Source: an uncultured Corynebacterium sp. (lineage in GTDB: Bacteria > Actinomycetota > Actinomycetes > Mycobacteriales > Mycobacteriaceae). Taken from it: a stretch of DNA of 6,742 nt. The DNA is taken from assembly GCA_946222625.1 (NCBI GenBank), contig CAMILJ010000113.1:1-6742 (forward strand), written 5' to 3'. The position numbers were made by a program, and so were the translations under genes. The notes beneath the pieces are model-generated. The model made no database searches. It had not been told where the DNA came from and saw only the letters and a program-made list of their open reading frames with translations. How positions within the stretch are numbered: position 1 is the stretch's first letter; every line of letters begins with the position of its first letter. Positions 1 to 6,062 of this stretch are shown piece by piece.

Positions 1-2
1 CC

Positions 3-359
3 AAACCCATCGGATTCCTGCGTGATCTGACACGTGCTGGGCTGCCTGACTACTTTTGCTTGTCTTATCTTGACTTGCCGGCCGATAAAGCAATTGGGTC
101 CAAGGAATTCCGTGAGGAGAAAGGACTGCAGCGGGGGATGCATTGCGTGGAGATTGGGGCGTCGGAAAGCGTGGCCGATGCGCTGGCGAGGGTGATCGCT
201 GAGGCCGAATCCGAGGGGCGGGGAGTATCTATGCAAATCCTAGCTATCCGAGACATCCTGGTGGACATGGAAGAGCGAGGAGTGCTTTCTGCTTTCGTGG
301 GCAGCTTGAAAGGTGAGGCTGCTATTTCTGCTGAGCCGGCTGAGGTTCACTCGGCCTAG
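3..359 (+). CDS. 3' end of an unrecognised gene (start outside window)
   Basis: The frame is open from the left edge (beginning KPIGFLRDLTRAGLPDYF) to a TAG stop at 357-359, giving 118 visible residues. A TTG at position 60 could be read as a start, but the reading continues in frame upstream with protein-like composition and no ribosome binding site precedes that TTG, so this is treated as the C-terminal part of a longer protein. The visible part is soluble and mixed acidic/basic: a segment around GSKEFREEKGLQRG, then two probable amphipathic helices (SVADALARVIAEAESEG and MQILAIRDILVDMEERG) and a loose Ala/Glu-rich tail. I see no catalytic motif and do not recognise the family. GC content is high (38 of 60 bases in row 121-180), unlike the AT-rich helicase gene that it meets tail to tail about 78 bases downstream. 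Confidence 0.7.
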   Translation, partial: KPIGFLRDLTRAGLPDYFCLSYLDLPADKAIGSKEFREEKGLQRGMHCVEIGASESVADALARVIAEAESEGRGVSMQILAIRDILVDMEERGVLSAFVGSLKGEAAISAEPAEVHSA

Positions 360-436
360 ATGACGAATCTCTTTAAAACTCACTTAGACTTAGCGGAAGA
401 CGATTACCAAATAGTTTTGTAGCATCGGTGCTGGCT

Positions 437-2527
437 TTAGTGATTTCGGTGTCTATACTTCGCCATCCAGTCCTTGACGATCCAAAGCTCGAATTCAGTA
501 AAATCACCAAGATGAGTATTGCAGAATCTATAGGTCTGTTCGAGCATTTCATCCAATCCGTTAGCCCCACCCAGCCCCATTTTTGCCATTTTTTGAATTA
601 ACGGAAGCGGAAGGCCCTGTTCATCGAGCAACGCCAGGTTTGGAGGAAGAAACAGGTTTTCGATGTCAGATAGATATTTGGAGTAGTTTACTTCTATTCC
701 ATCAGGAGACAGATAGTCAACGATACGTTCAAGCACAATTCCTGCGCTGCCTATCCTGAAGCCCATCCAGTTCCTTTGAAAGCTCAAAATATCGTCAATT
801 ACTTCTGAAGTTCCCTGATCTGGACGCCTAAATTTTTCTTGATGCCGAATTAACGAAACAAGATCGTAACTGTGCTTTCTACAGGCCTCCAGCATTCCAA
901 GAGCCTTTTTTGTGTTCATTCCACGACGCTGGTCCGCACTTAGTAGTTGAAGTATAAGATCAAAAAATAGGTCTTTTTGTTCCCATGTGGGGATCCCTGT
1001 CCATTGCATCAAGGTTAACTTGTGGGAGTCCTCGATCAAGGTCTTAGCGACTTCAAGTTGCTGTTCGGGGCTATACCCAGAATTCTTACGGATTAACCAA
1101 AATGGAAGAATAGGGCTTTCATAGTACTGATCCAGCTTTTCCTGCGTAGAGGGTTTTCTTTCCGAAGATTCAATCTGTACAAGTAATGAACCTGGTGCGT
1201 CGTCTGGCTGCGATTCGATCGGGACGTCTACAGTCACTTCATGTGGCTCTGGGCGAGGCATGTAGGAAATAACCTTTCCCACATAATGCTTTCCCATACG
1301 GCCTGCCCTACCGGCAATATTATTGAAAGTGAAGAAATCGATTTGTTTTCGAGAAATTGATTTGTCATAAATGACAATATTTTCCGCATTTGTATTGACA
1401 CCTTGGATAAGGGTTGAAGTGCAGCAAAGAAAGCGCAGATCTCCACTATCGAATAGTCGTACCATTACGTGCTGGACCCCACGAGGGAGGGAACCGTAAT
1501 GAACTCCTACCCCTGTCCGGACGGCTTTGGAAACTTTCCAATCAGCAGTAAAGTGAGTCACTAGCCAATCGGCAAAATGATTTATTATTTCCTGATTTGG
1601 TGCTAGGGGACTCGATTGGCCGATTTTGATGGCAACGTCGACAGCTCGATTTACTGCAGATACAAATACGAGAGTGGGACCAGCTAAAGTTGTGACTTGC
1701 TCCAGTAGGTCTCCCAGCCGTTGGGAATCCTCCACGAAAGAGCGATCAATAAAGTCAACCGCGACGGTCTTAAAATCCGAATAGTAAAAACTCTCCTTTA
1801 ATTCAGCTGAGACATCTTTTGTGAAACTTTTTACATATGGACCTGCCAAGTAAAACTGAGCACCAGTTTCCTGCAGTTTCTTCCAAGCAATATTTAGAGC
1901 GATGGCCCTACTATCGAGTTTTTCCGCTGAAAGATGGTAAAACTCGTCGATCATGAAAAAGTCCACGTCGTCATTGAGATCTAGATCCAAAAACCGTTCT
2001 TGAGTTAGCAGATATAGAGTCTTTTCTCCCGGTTCCTGACTTGTGTGCGTCACAATTTTATACTGGGGGACATTTTTGGATAGACGTCTGTCTAGTTCGT
2101 CCATGAGGGCGATGGTAGGAACGATAACTACAACTACAGCCCAATCATCCTTTTCAAGGAGCAGACTTTCTAAGATCTTTGTCTTGCCAAATGAAGTAGG
2201 GGCGGATAATACTACATTGTTTCCATCAAGAAGTCGGTTCAGGACTGCTGATTGTTCGGAGTGCAGTAATGGATATTCTCCTTCGCCGCTACGATGAAAC
2301 TCAACCGAGATAGCCTCCCCCGCAGTAAGCTCTTCCATACTGGATGAAAGATATGGGAAGAGGCCAAATCGTATGCAAAGGGAGTCCAAAATCCGTTGGT
2401 ATTTTGTCTCATCGCCTTTCATGTTCAATAACCGAATGAGTTTTTCTCTTCCAGCGGCTTCAGGGCCGACCAAACTCAATGCGGCAGTTTCCCTCAAGGC
2501 TTTCAAGAAGCTCTCTTCTTGGCTCAT
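437..2527 (-). CDS. hamB: HamB, Hachiman superfamily 2 helicase
   Basis: A 696-residue Ski2-like SF2 helicase. Visible motifs, numbered from the chosen start: Q-like region LLHSEQSAVLNRLL near 87-100; motif I APTSFGKT 109-116; Ia VPTIALMDEL 137-146; Ib TQERF 175-179; motif II DEFY 194-197; III LAGPY 227-231; IV TLVFVSA 285-291; V TSTLIQGVNT 370-379; VI NIAGRAGRMG 403-412. The C-terminal ~280 residues carry no motif I can name. In studied Hachiman systems HamB holds the HamA nuclease and is the DNA-sensing, ATP-driven subunit; the role here is inferred from that family and from hamA lying directly upstream. The frame is open to an earlier start at 2560, but the ATG at 2527-2525 overlaps the hamA stop as ATGA, which argues for translational coupling, with a weak AAAGG 13 bases upstream. 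The gene is AT-rich compared with its surroundings. No convincing terminator follows it. Confidence 0.9.
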   Translation of the reverse strand: MSQEESFLKALRETAALSLVGPEAAGREKLIRLLNMKGDETKYQRILDSLCIRFGLFPYLSSSMEELTAGEAISVEFHRSGEGEYPLLHSEQSAVLNRLLDGNNVVLSAPTSFGKTKILESLLLEKDDWAVVVVIVPTIALMDELDRRLSKNVPQYKIVTHTSQEPGEKTLYLLTQERFLDLDLNDDVDFFMIDEFYHLSAEKLDSRAIALNIAWKKLQETGAQFYLAGPYVKSFTKDVSAELKESFYYSDFKTVAVDFIDRSFVEDSQRLGDLLEQVTTLAGPTLVFVSAVNRAVDVAIKIGQSSPLAPNQEIINHFADWLVTHFTADWKVSKAVRTGVGVHYGSLPRGVQHVMVRLFDSGDLRFLCCTSTLIQGVNTNAENIVIYDKSISRKQIDFFTFNNIAGRAGRMGKHYVGKVISYMPRPEPHEVTVDVPIESQPDDAPGSLLVQIESSERKPSTQEKLDQYYESPILPFWLIRKNSGYSPEQQLEVAKTLIEDSHKLTLMQWTGIPTWEQKDLFFDLILQLLSADQRRGMNTKKALGMLEACRKHSYDLVSLIRHQEKFRRPDQGTSEVIDDILSFQRNWMGFRIGSAGIVLERIVDYLSPDGIEVNYSKYLSDIENLFLPPNLALLDEQGLPLPLIQKMAKMGLGGANGLDEMLEQTYRFCNTHLGDFTEFELWIVKDWMAKYRHRNH

Positions 2528-3372
2528 AGTGACTTGTATACCTTTAACTGTGCATGACAAGCTTTACGGACATCTTCGACAGCTGTAACCGGAATCAGCA
2601 AAAGTAGGATTTCCACGGGGATACCGTTCCCGAGCTTTTTCTTAAGCCTGTCTTGCAACTTCTTGGCAAAATCCTTTTCTTCGAAGAGGTACGCCTCGGA
2701 TAGTTTTTTATGTTTGGTAGTTGCGCTTGAATCATAAGTTACCAGAATTGGGACCTTGATTTTATCGATAATCTCATCCAGCGATCGGGTTTCATCGAGC
2801 AGCGCTGCCAGTTTTTCAGCATGAGGCCAAGCAGCATCGACTTTGTTTGATATCGCTAAAAATTCTCCTCGGAGATATTCGTCGCGCAAATGCGCCGAGA
2901 CGCTCTTCACCGCTTCATCGACTCCATCGGCTCCGCGCTTATATAGTTTTGACTCGCCAAGCCATAATGAGATCTCGTTCCCATCGGCTACCACATGGAC
3001 GCTATCGAAGCCTTTTGCTGTTTCATTCGCCGTATCAAGGTAAAAGATTTTGCTAACTGCTGGTTTTGCGTTAAAGAAGTCTATTAAAATTCCGTGAAGG
3101 AATAATTCTCCAAATTCACCGCGCTTTTGGTATTTCTCGGTCTCGTAAACCTGCTTTGCTGCAATAGACATCTTTCGGGCGGCATTCCCAGCGTGAAGGT
3201 TCTGTTGCTCGGAATAAGAGAGCCCAAAAGTTAAAAGATGAGACCTAAAAGTGTGTTTGACCCACTCCTCAAGCCGCCAAGCTCCGCTTTCGAACCCAAC
3301 AATATACAACCGAAGCGTTTCGTAGCCATCATCAGGGATTTTTTCTTCCTTCAGAAAGGGAGACGTACCCAT
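2524..3372 (-). CDS. hamA: HamA, Hachiman DUF1837 nuclease effector
   Basis: A 282-residue protein with the hallmarks of the DUF1837 family (HamA). Numbered from the chosen start, there is a helix RGEFGELFLHGIL with E86 and E89, then GFDSVHVV with D123, then a strand LWLGESKLYK with E140-x-K142. The D...E-x-K arrangement is the PD-(D/E)xK nuclease core, and the GESK segment is the most recognisable HamA signature. In characterised Hachiman systems HamA is a DNA nuclease held inactive by HamB and released to destroy DNA during infection. The frame extends upstream to a GTG at 3408, but the ATG at 3372 is preferred: it has a good Shine-Dalgarno (AAGGTGAT, 5 bases away), and a TATGAT -10 lies between the two candidate starts. 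Its TGA stop overlaps the hamB ATG. The gene is AT-rich (20 GC of 60 in row 3061-3120), unlike the ATPase gene upstream, which suggests acquisition by transfer. Confidence 0.9.
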   Translation of the reverse strand: MGTSPFLKEEKIPDDGYETLRLYIVGFESGAWRLEEWVKHTFRSHLLTFGLSYSEQQNLHAGNAARKMSIAAKQVYETEKYQKRGEFGELFLHGILIDFFNAKPAVSKIFYLDTANETAKGFDSVHVVADGNEISLWLGESKLYKRGADGVDEAVKSVSAHLRDEYLRGEFLAISNKVDAAWPHAEKLAALLDETRSLDEIIDKIKVPILVTYDSSATTKHKKLSEAYLFEEKDFAKKLQDRLKKKLGNGIPVEILLLLIPVTAVEDVRKACHAQLKVYKSL

Positions 3373-3375
3373 TAA

Positions 3376-3383
3376 ATCACCTT
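3376..3383 (-). promoter_or_regulatory. Ribosome binding site of hamA
   Basis: On the minus strand AAGGTGAT lies 5 bases before the ATG at 3372 and matches the complement of the 16S rRNA 3' end. It is what decides the ATG start over the upstream in-frame GTG at 3408, which has no such site. Confidence 0.65.
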
Positions 3384-3396
3384 GTGTTTGTTTTGA

Positions 3397-3402
3397 ATCA
3401 TA
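3397..3402 (-). promoter_or_regulatory. Candidate -10 element of the hamAB operon
   Basis: The minus strand reads TATGAT here, close to the ideal -10 hexamer. Transcription would begin near 3390, leaving a leader of about 18 bases that includes the hamA ribosome binding site. No clear TTGACA-like -35 sits 16-18 bases upstream (the sequence there is AACCTC), which is not unusual in corynebacterial promoters. If real, the Hachiman pair is transcribed separately from the ATPase gene upstream. Confidence 0.4.
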
Positions 3403-3408
3403 TGCCAC

Positions 3409-3646
3409 GAGACAGCACTGAGGTTAGCGTTTAGGTGGGATCTTACTATCTCTCGGAGTATCTGCGACTGTCAGCCGGTGTGACTGCCTTTTGATTGTGT
3501 GATCGAGATACGTAATAGGTGGTGGCGCCTGCTCAATGCGTAACCTAACTATGGCGGAGAGATGGTGCAAGTGGAGGTGTAGGTAATCGGATAAGTCCCA
3601 AGCGGCAAAGGTCAAGGCTGTCGAGTCTGTATCGGCGAAAGTAGCT
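3409..3646. other. Intergenic gap between small ORF and hamA, no gene seen
   Basis: About 240 bases of intermediate GC (31 of 60 in row 3421-3480) between the small minus-strand gene and the hamA promoter. A 63-codon minus-strand reading frame (3615-3424) starts with TTG, has no ribosome binding site and a His/Arg-rich shadow-like composition, so I do not call it. I see no convincing terminator hairpin, tRNA, or repeat. The gap marks the change from GC-rich to AT-rich DNA. Confidence 0.5.
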
Positions 3647-3952
3647 CTAGGATGTGTCCGTCATTTCGTAGTCAAGTTCAACCTTGCCCATGAAATAGCG
3701 CGAATGGGACTTCTTCAGGGACTCGAGTGAAGGCGCGGAAATGTGGGCAATCTCGATGTTGGGATTGCTGATGTCAGCTTCGAGGCGGAGGCGTTCCTTG
3801 ATTGCTTGGGCCGAGTCTTGGTACCGCGTTATGCGGGATTCGCCGGTTCTCCGGTTGTACGTGATGATGAAATTTACCATTGCCTGCTCATTTCCGTTCG
3901 GCTGTGCATCACAGCATAACTCGTATCGGTTAGAGCGTAATGTGAATACCAT
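3647..3952 (-). CDS. Small protein of unknown function downstream of the AAA ATPase
   Basis: An unrecognised, soluble protein of 101 residues. The frame is open back to 4051, overlapping the end of the ATPase gene, but the ATG at 3952 has a good ribosome binding site (GGGAG, 5 bases away). A second internal ATG at 3880 would give 77 residues and begins exactly where the protein starts to look folded: a strand (MVNFIITYNRRTGE), a helix (YQDSAQAIKERLRLEAD), a strand (NIEIAHIS), then a helix (SLESLKKSHSRYF). This is a compact beta-alpha-beta-alpha pattern that ends in a charged tail. I can name no catalytic residues. It follows the ATPase gene by about 80 bases on the same strand and could be its partner or an independent small gene; the 274-base gap and separate promoter make a tie to hamAB less likely. 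GC content is intermediate (30 of 60 in row 3841-3900). Confidence 0.6.
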   Translation of the reverse strand: MVFTLRSNRYELCCDAQPNGNEQAMVNFIITYNRRTGESRITRYQDSAQAIKERLRLEADISNPNIEIAHISAPSLESLKKSHSRYFMGKVELDYEMTDTS

Positions 3953-3957
3953 TAGTG

Positions 3958-3962
3958 CTCCC
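3958..3962 (-). promoter_or_regulatory. Ribosome binding site deciding the small ORF start
   Basis: The minus strand reads GGGAG five bases before the ATG at 3952. The in-frame ATG at 3880 has only a poorly spaced purine stretch, so this site favours the 101-residue version. Confidence 0.5.
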
Positions 3963-4031
3963 AGCTCTGTCAGCTTTTTGGGATCGGGGTGGAGTGATCG
4001 GTGGGGAGACGTCGCCAAGCGCCCGCCCCTT

Positions 4032-5366
4032 TCATGCACCGTCCGTGACAAGCTCCCGCAGCGCGACCAGCGCCTCCCGTGAGGCGGTGCCGTAGCGCTC
4101 GCGGAGGAAGCGGTGGGTGGCGTCGGGGTTGCCCAGTGTCAAGTCTGTGCCGCTGAGGCTGTGCAGTTCAGATTCGCCGGCGGAGGTCTTCTCCACGGAC
4201 CAGAAGCTCTCGGCGCGCAGGCCCAGCTCGCCGGCGCGCTCGAGGGCGCTGAAGGTATGGGAGGCAAAGATGAGCTGCGCGCCGTTGACGTTGATGCTGG
4301 GCTCGCTAAAGGCCTGGATGATGAAGTCGAGCAGTGCTGGGCGCAGGGCGGAATCCAGTTCATCGGCCACCAGGATCCCGCCGCGGCGCAAAGTGTCCAG
4401 AACCAGGGGAGCGGTGGCCATCCAGTTCTGTGTGCCGCCGGATTCATCGGTCAGCTTCAGCTCGTAGAAGGAATCATCGGTCTTGTGCTCCACGATGATG
4501 GCGTGCAGCAGGGATTCAATCTCCGCGTCGGAGTAGGCGCTGAACTCGTCGGGGCGGCGGGTGCTGTTGTTGCTGCGGCTGAGTGCATCGATGACCGGGC
4601 GCATCTGACGGAAGACGTGCTCCGGGATGTGGTCCTGGTTAAGCCGCACGGAGTGGATGCCGGCATCGGCCGCGCGCAGCAAGGCAGCAGTCTCATGGAG
4701 GTGCAGCTTGCCGGTGCGGATGAGGGTGGTGATGCGTGAGGCCGTGCTGATGGAAGAGTGCCCGTGCGGCAGGTAGGCCACGTCGTGCACCAGGGCACGG
4801 GCCAGCGGCGCGAGAACCGGGTGCCCGTCGCGCAGGCCGGCGGAGAGGATCAACTCGGTGTCTGTCACGGGGCGGAGCTTGGCGACGTCCCTTTTGTCCA
4901 TGAAGGACTTCGTCCACTGCACCTCCTCACCGCGGGTCCGCACGAAGCAGGGGCTCCACCTCGTCGATGGCACGCGGCTGAGCCATTCCGCGTGAACGCC
5001 GGTGAAACTCCACTGGAATCCGTAGAGGTAGCGCACGCCATCGAGCTCAAAATCCAGCTCAAAGGTGCTGGGCAGGCGTTGCGTGCGGGGATCCAGGCGG
5101 TACGGGGCGTGGGGGAGTTGGTTGGGTGGGGCGTCGGCAAGCCAGGTGGTGGCGGAGGACTCGATGGCGAGCAAGGCGAAGGCGAGGGCATTGAGGACGC
5201 TGCTCTTTCCAGACGCCGTGGGGCCGATGAGTACGGTGGTGGGCTCGCTGACCTGTGCCCAGCCTTCCTCCGGGGCGGTGGAGTGCTGCCAGTGGTGGTA
5301 CAGCGAAAGCGTCTGCGTGGCGCGGATGCTGCGGAAGTTGGACACGCTAAAGGAAAGGAGCCTCAT
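4032..5366 (-). CDS. AAA15/RloA-like ATPase, putative defence protein
   Basis: A 444-residue ABC/SMC-type ATPase of the AAA15 group (COG1106-like, as in RloA and AbiLi). It opens with the typical MRLLSFSVSNFRSIR strand. Numbered from the chosen ATG: Walker A IGPTASGKSS 47-56; a signature-like ESGGTQNW 308-315; Walker B ILVADELDSAL 331-341 with acidic D335 and E336; switch histidine H370 in LIFASHTF. The end (NPDATHRFLRERYG) resembles the RloA C-terminus. There is no TOPRIM or nuclease domain, so any toxic activity must come from a partner or the ATPase itself. Such proteins act in abortive infection and sit in restriction loci; that role here is inferred. In most relatives I recall HD after the switch region and ELDxxLHP; here they are HT and ELDSALRP. 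The start is ATG 5366 rather than GTG 5372 because a -10 element ends 8 bases before it and there is no ribosome binding site. The gene is strongly GC-rich (44 of 60 in row 4201-4260). Confidence 0.85.
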   Translation of the reverse strand: MRLLSFSVSNFRSIRATQTLSLYHHWQHSTAPEEGWAQVSEPTTVLIGPTASGKSSVLNALAFALLAIESSATTWLADAPPNQLPHAPYRLDPRTQRLPSTFELDFELDGVRYLYGFQWSFTGVHAEWLSRVPSTRWSPCFVRTRGEEVQWTKSFMDKRDVAKLRPVTDTELILSAGLRDGHPVLAPLARALVHDVAYLPHGHSSISTASRITTLIRTGKLHLHETAALLRAADAGIHSVRLNQDHIPEHVFRQMRPVIDALSRSNNSTRRPDEFSAYSDAEIESLLHAIIVEHKTDDSFYELKLTDESGGTQNWMATAPLVLDTLRRGGILVADELDSALRPALLDFIIQAFSEPSINVNGAQLIFASHTFSALERAGELGLRAESFWSVEKTSAGESELHSLSGTDLTLGNPDATHRFLRERYGTASREALVALRELVTDGA

Positions 5367-5373
5367 GATCACG

Positions 5374-5379
5374 AGACTA
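5374..5379 (-). promoter_or_regulatory. Candidate -10 for a leaderless ATPase transcript
   Basis: The minus strand reads TAGTCT, matching the TAnnnT form of actinobacterial -10 elements. The usual spacing puts the first transcribed base at about 5367-5366, i.e. at the ATG of the ATPase gene. No Shine-Dalgarno is present, which agrees with a leaderless message. The -35 position (CTGATG) is weak. Confidence 0.4.
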
Positions 5380-5386
5380 CAAGCTC

Positions 5387-5412
5387 ACAGATTCTTCATC
5401 AGATAAATCTGT
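5387..5412. repeat. Inverted repeat ACAGATT-N12-AATCTGT upstream of the ATPase
   Basis: Two perfect 7-base arms (5387-5393 and 5406-5412) separated by 12 bases cover the -35 region of the candidate ATPase promoter. The centre-to-centre distance is 19 bases, about two helical turns, which suits a dimeric DNA-binding protein. It is an operator candidate by position only; no regulator gene is visible in the window. Confidence 0.4.
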
Positions 5413-5464
5413 CCTAGGTTCAGGCGCTGAGAATTCGTTCTCGCCCCATGCCTTAATCCAGCCG

Positions 5465-5480
5465 ACGCTGGTAGCGTTTT
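5465..5480 (+). promoter_or_regulatory. Short hairpin with T-run overlapping a possible -10
   Basis: ACGCT-GGT-AGCGT forms a perfect 5-base-pair stem with a 3-base loop, followed by TTTT. The right arm lies within TAGCGT (5472-5477), the best TAnnnT hexamer upstream of the membrane protein gene at 5520. It may be a small operator, a weak attenuator-like structure, or chance; the stem is too short for a confident terminator. Confidence 0.25.
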
Positions 5481-5504
5481 AGTACGTACCGCAAAAGCAA
5501 CCAC

Positions 5505-5510
5505 AGGAGG
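5505..5510 (+). promoter_or_regulatory. Strong ribosome binding site of the 140-residue membrane protein
   Basis: A perfect AGGAGG lies 9 bases before the ATG at 5520. It fixes that start and is the best ribosome binding site in the window. Confidence 0.75.
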
Positions 5511-5519
5511 CCACATCCT

Positions 5520-5942
5520 ATGGACGGTTCTATTACTGATCTGCTCTTATGCATCGGTTTAGTGTTGGTCATGGTGGCCTATTGGACCTTCTACATCCTG
5601 TGCGTGCGGAGGAACCCACAATCGGAAGAGTGGTATGACTCAGCCGATGCAACAGGCGCAGAAAGCGATGGTGTCCTCTTCATTTATCCTTATGGCACGC
5701 TCATTATGGGCGCAGCCGGTGCCACAGGGTTGGTGGCAAGCACAAACCTTCCCGAGTCCGTCGAAACGGTGTTGCTTGTTCCGCTCGTGGCGGCTTTCGG
5801 CATCGGGGTTATTGGATTTACGGGGGCGACTGGGGTTCCGCTTCCGTGGCCTTTTGTTCCGCGGTGGGTCGTCGATATCCGCACAGCAAAACGTGCTCGA
5901 AGGCGCGAGCGCAGGCAAGCCAGAAAAATCAAGAAAGAATAG
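5520..5942 (+). CDS. Small three-helix membrane protein, function unknown
   Basis: A 140-residue protein not recognised as a named family. It has three likely membrane segments: residues about 5-29 (ending in a CVRR stop-transfer-like run), 51-75 (Gly/Ala-rich, containing IYPYGTLIMGAAGATG), and 82-105. An acidic loop (residues 35-50, EEWYDSADATGAESD) separates the first two, and the C-terminal tail from about 120 is highly basic (RTAKRARRRERRQARKIKK), so it probably sits in the cytoplasm close to lipid or nucleic acid. The gene is divergent from the ATPase with a 153-base shared upstream region, and has a strong AGGAGG. Another small membrane protein follows 120 bases later on the same strand. 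No enzymatic motif is visible. It is probably a host-lineage gene, since its composition resembles the GC-rich flanks. Confidence 0.85.
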   Translation: MDGSITDLLLCIGLVLVMVAYWTFYILCVRRNPQSEEWYDSADATGAESDGVLFIYPYGTLIMGAAGATGLVASTNLPESVETVLLVPLVAAFGIGVIGFTGATGVPLPWPFVPRWVVDIRTAKRARRRERRQARKIKKE

Positions 5943-6049
5943 GTCTAGCGGCTGACCCGGCGTCCAAGGTCGGCGTGAAGTGGGTCCGCTGTGCTTCCGT
6001 GGCCGAGTGCTGCATCAGTTTTGTAGGTGAAAGTAGCGGTAGTGCACGC

Positions 6050-6055
6050 TAGGCT
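6050..6055 (+). promoter_or_regulatory. Candidate -10 for a leaderless transcript of the 174-residue gene
   Basis: TAGGCT fits the TAnnnT pattern and ends 8 bases before the ATG at 6063, so transcription would start at about 6062-6063. No ribosome binding site precedes that ATG. If real, the second membrane gene has its own promoter and the upstream GTG at 6027 is not used. Confidence 0.35.
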
Positions 6056-6062
6056 TTCTGGC

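Noticed and set aside
360..436. A bidirectional terminator between the two convergent genes
   Set aside because: Only a 4-base-pair stem (AGCA-TCGG-TGCT at 421-432) is present, without a T-run on either side. The ACTTAGACTTAG tandem hexamer at 382-393 seems to be chance.
373..570. A 65-codon minus-strand frame overlapping the end of hamB
   Set aside because: It lies in another frame over confident helicase coding sequence, with no ribosome binding site evidence.
382..3440. Flanking direct repeats (att-like) around the AT-rich block
   Set aside because: The best shared string by eye is the six bases TTAGCG near 390 and 3424, too short to separate from chance, and no integrase or transposase is present.
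3424..3615. A 63-codon minus-strand frame between the small gene and hamA
   Set aside because: TTG start with no ribosome binding site, His/Arg-rich composition, no folded pattern. Treated as intergenic.
4113..5417. Long plus-strand reading frames opposite the ATPase gene (4113-4739 and 4758-5417)
   Set aside because: They are Gly/Ala/Val-rich mirror frames caused by high GC in the minus-strand gene, which has clear Walker A, Walker B and switch motifs.
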